From positions 1-7,082 of the forward strand of contig JAFDCW010000219.1 in the NCBI GenBank assembly GCA_019312705.1: a stretch of DNA of 7,082 bases. The letters are read 5' to 3'. Every line of letters begins with the position of its first letter. Position 1 is the first letter of the stretch. The translations under genes were made by a program, and so were the position numbers. The notes beneath the pieces were generated by a model. It ran no database searches. It saw nothing but the letters and a program-made list of their open reading frames with translations, and was not told where the DNA came from. This DNA comes from Deltaproteobacteria bacterium (GTDB taxonomy: Bacteria > Myxococcota > Polyangia > Polyangiales > B10-G4). Shown one piece after another: positions 6,755 through 7,082 of the stretch.

Positions 6755-7081
6755 TCACCCCGCCAGCCGCTCCCGCCCCTCTACCACCATCACCGGCGTC
6801 TGCCCCCGTCTGCCAAGCTCCCACCGCGGCTTACCCGCAGGCGGCCGGGTCAGCAATCCAGCTCCACGTCGCCTCCGGCGCCGCTCCGCCTTTTTGCTGA
6901 CCCGCACCTTCAGCCGCCCTCCATGCTCCCCCTCGAGGTGGCACGCCGCGCACACGCTGAGCACATTGTCCCCCTCGTCCCCGCCCCCGGCCGACCGATA
7001 CTTCAAATGGTGCAGCGTCACATCCCGACGCCTGCACACCGGGCACGCGCAGCGGTACCCATCACGACGATAGATCGCCTC
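6755..7081 (-). CDS. HNH nuclease-like protein, C-terminal part (partial, start beyond right edge)
   Basis: The visible 108 residues contain an HNH domain, a metal-dependent nuclease fold; the substrate is unknown. Seen in order: YRRDGYRC (4-11), zinc knuckle CPVC (13-16, with an extra Cys11), HH (24-25), GDN (37-39), second knuckle CAAC (44-47), HLEGEHGG (48-55), then WELGRRG (87-93) near the C-terminus. The order CxxC, HH, N, CxxC, H is complete for the family, so the domain looks intact. The frame is open to the last base, and residues before the first possible internal start (GTG at 7039) are conserved in type, so the real start lies further upstream. Many myxobacterial proteins, as I remember them, end in this HNH module after a longer N-terminal domain. 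Residues 60-79 are an extra Arg/Lys-rich stretch (six Arg at 67-72) that coincides with an inverted repeat in the DNA. The gene is convergent to the SNF2 gene. Confidence 0.85.
   Translation of the reverse strand, partial: EAIYRRDGYRCACPVCRRRDVTLHHLKYRSAGGGDEGDNVLSVCAACHLEGEHGGRLKVRVSKKAERRRRRRGAGLLTRPPAGKPRWELGRRGQTPVMVVEGRERLAG
6846..6904. repeat. 11-base perfect inverted repeat bracketing 37 bases inside the HNH gene
   Basis: CGGGTCAGCAA (6846-6856) and its exact complement TTGCTGACCCG (6894-6904) flank a 37-base GC-rich spacer. In the HNH protein the 59 bases correspond to residues 60-79, the basic stretch between the HNH core and the WELG tail. It may be a small palindromic insertion (REP- or MITE-like) tolerated in frame. 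No second copy is visible in the window. Confidence 0.6.
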
Positions 7082-7082
7082 C

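Noticed and set aside
2516..7081. SNF2 ATPase plus HNH nuclease as a two-gene defence system
   Set aside because: The genes are convergent with hairpins between them, so they do not share a transcript. The other side of the window is housekeeping, and the HNH type is common as a stand-alone gene. Proximity alone is not enough.

Overview
The window is high-GC bacterial DNA with four protein genes and no RNA gene, CRISPR array or insertion sequence that I can see. The very GC-rich codon use, a large SNF2 ATPase, an outer-membrane protein with an acidic linker, and an HNH nuclease of a type I associate with myxobacteria suggest Myxococcota or a neighbouring deltaproteobacterial lineage (for example Bradymonadales). 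This is inference from style and not from a marker phylogeny.

Layout. Bases 1-822 (minus) hold the first 274 residues of alanyl-tRNA synthetase, cut by the left edge. Directly upstream of it on the same strand, 64 bases away, is a 499-residue secreted protein (887-2386) with a signal peptide, a small alpha/beta periplasmic domain, an acidic linker and a C-terminal part that looks like an outer-membrane beta-barrel. A 129-base divergent intergenic region (2387-2515) with a perfect 12-base palindrome separates it from a 1374-residue SNF2-family ATPase on the plus strand (2516-6640). A convergent intergenic region (6641-6754) with two GC hairpins follows. At the right edge lies the C-terminal 108 residues of an HNH nuclease-like protein on the minus strand (6755-7081, start outside the window).

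How the genes relate. alaS and the membrane protein gene may share a transcript, but nothing links their functions. The SNF2 gene stands alone, with a divergent gene on one side and a convergent gene on the other, so it shows no operon partner here. The SNF2 plus HNH neighbourhood could tempt one to call a defence island, but the two genes are convergent and the alaS side is housekeeping, so I do not claim a system.

The most unusual signals are local. An 11-base perfect inverted repeat brackets a 59-base segment inside the HNH gene, and it coincides with about 20 extra basic residues. A tyrosine/glycine-rich low-complexity tract, built partly from five 9-base units, interrupts the N-terminal part of the SNF2 protein. 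The N-terminal 920 residues of that protein belong, as far as I remember, to a widespread but functionally uncharacterised SNF2 subfamily.
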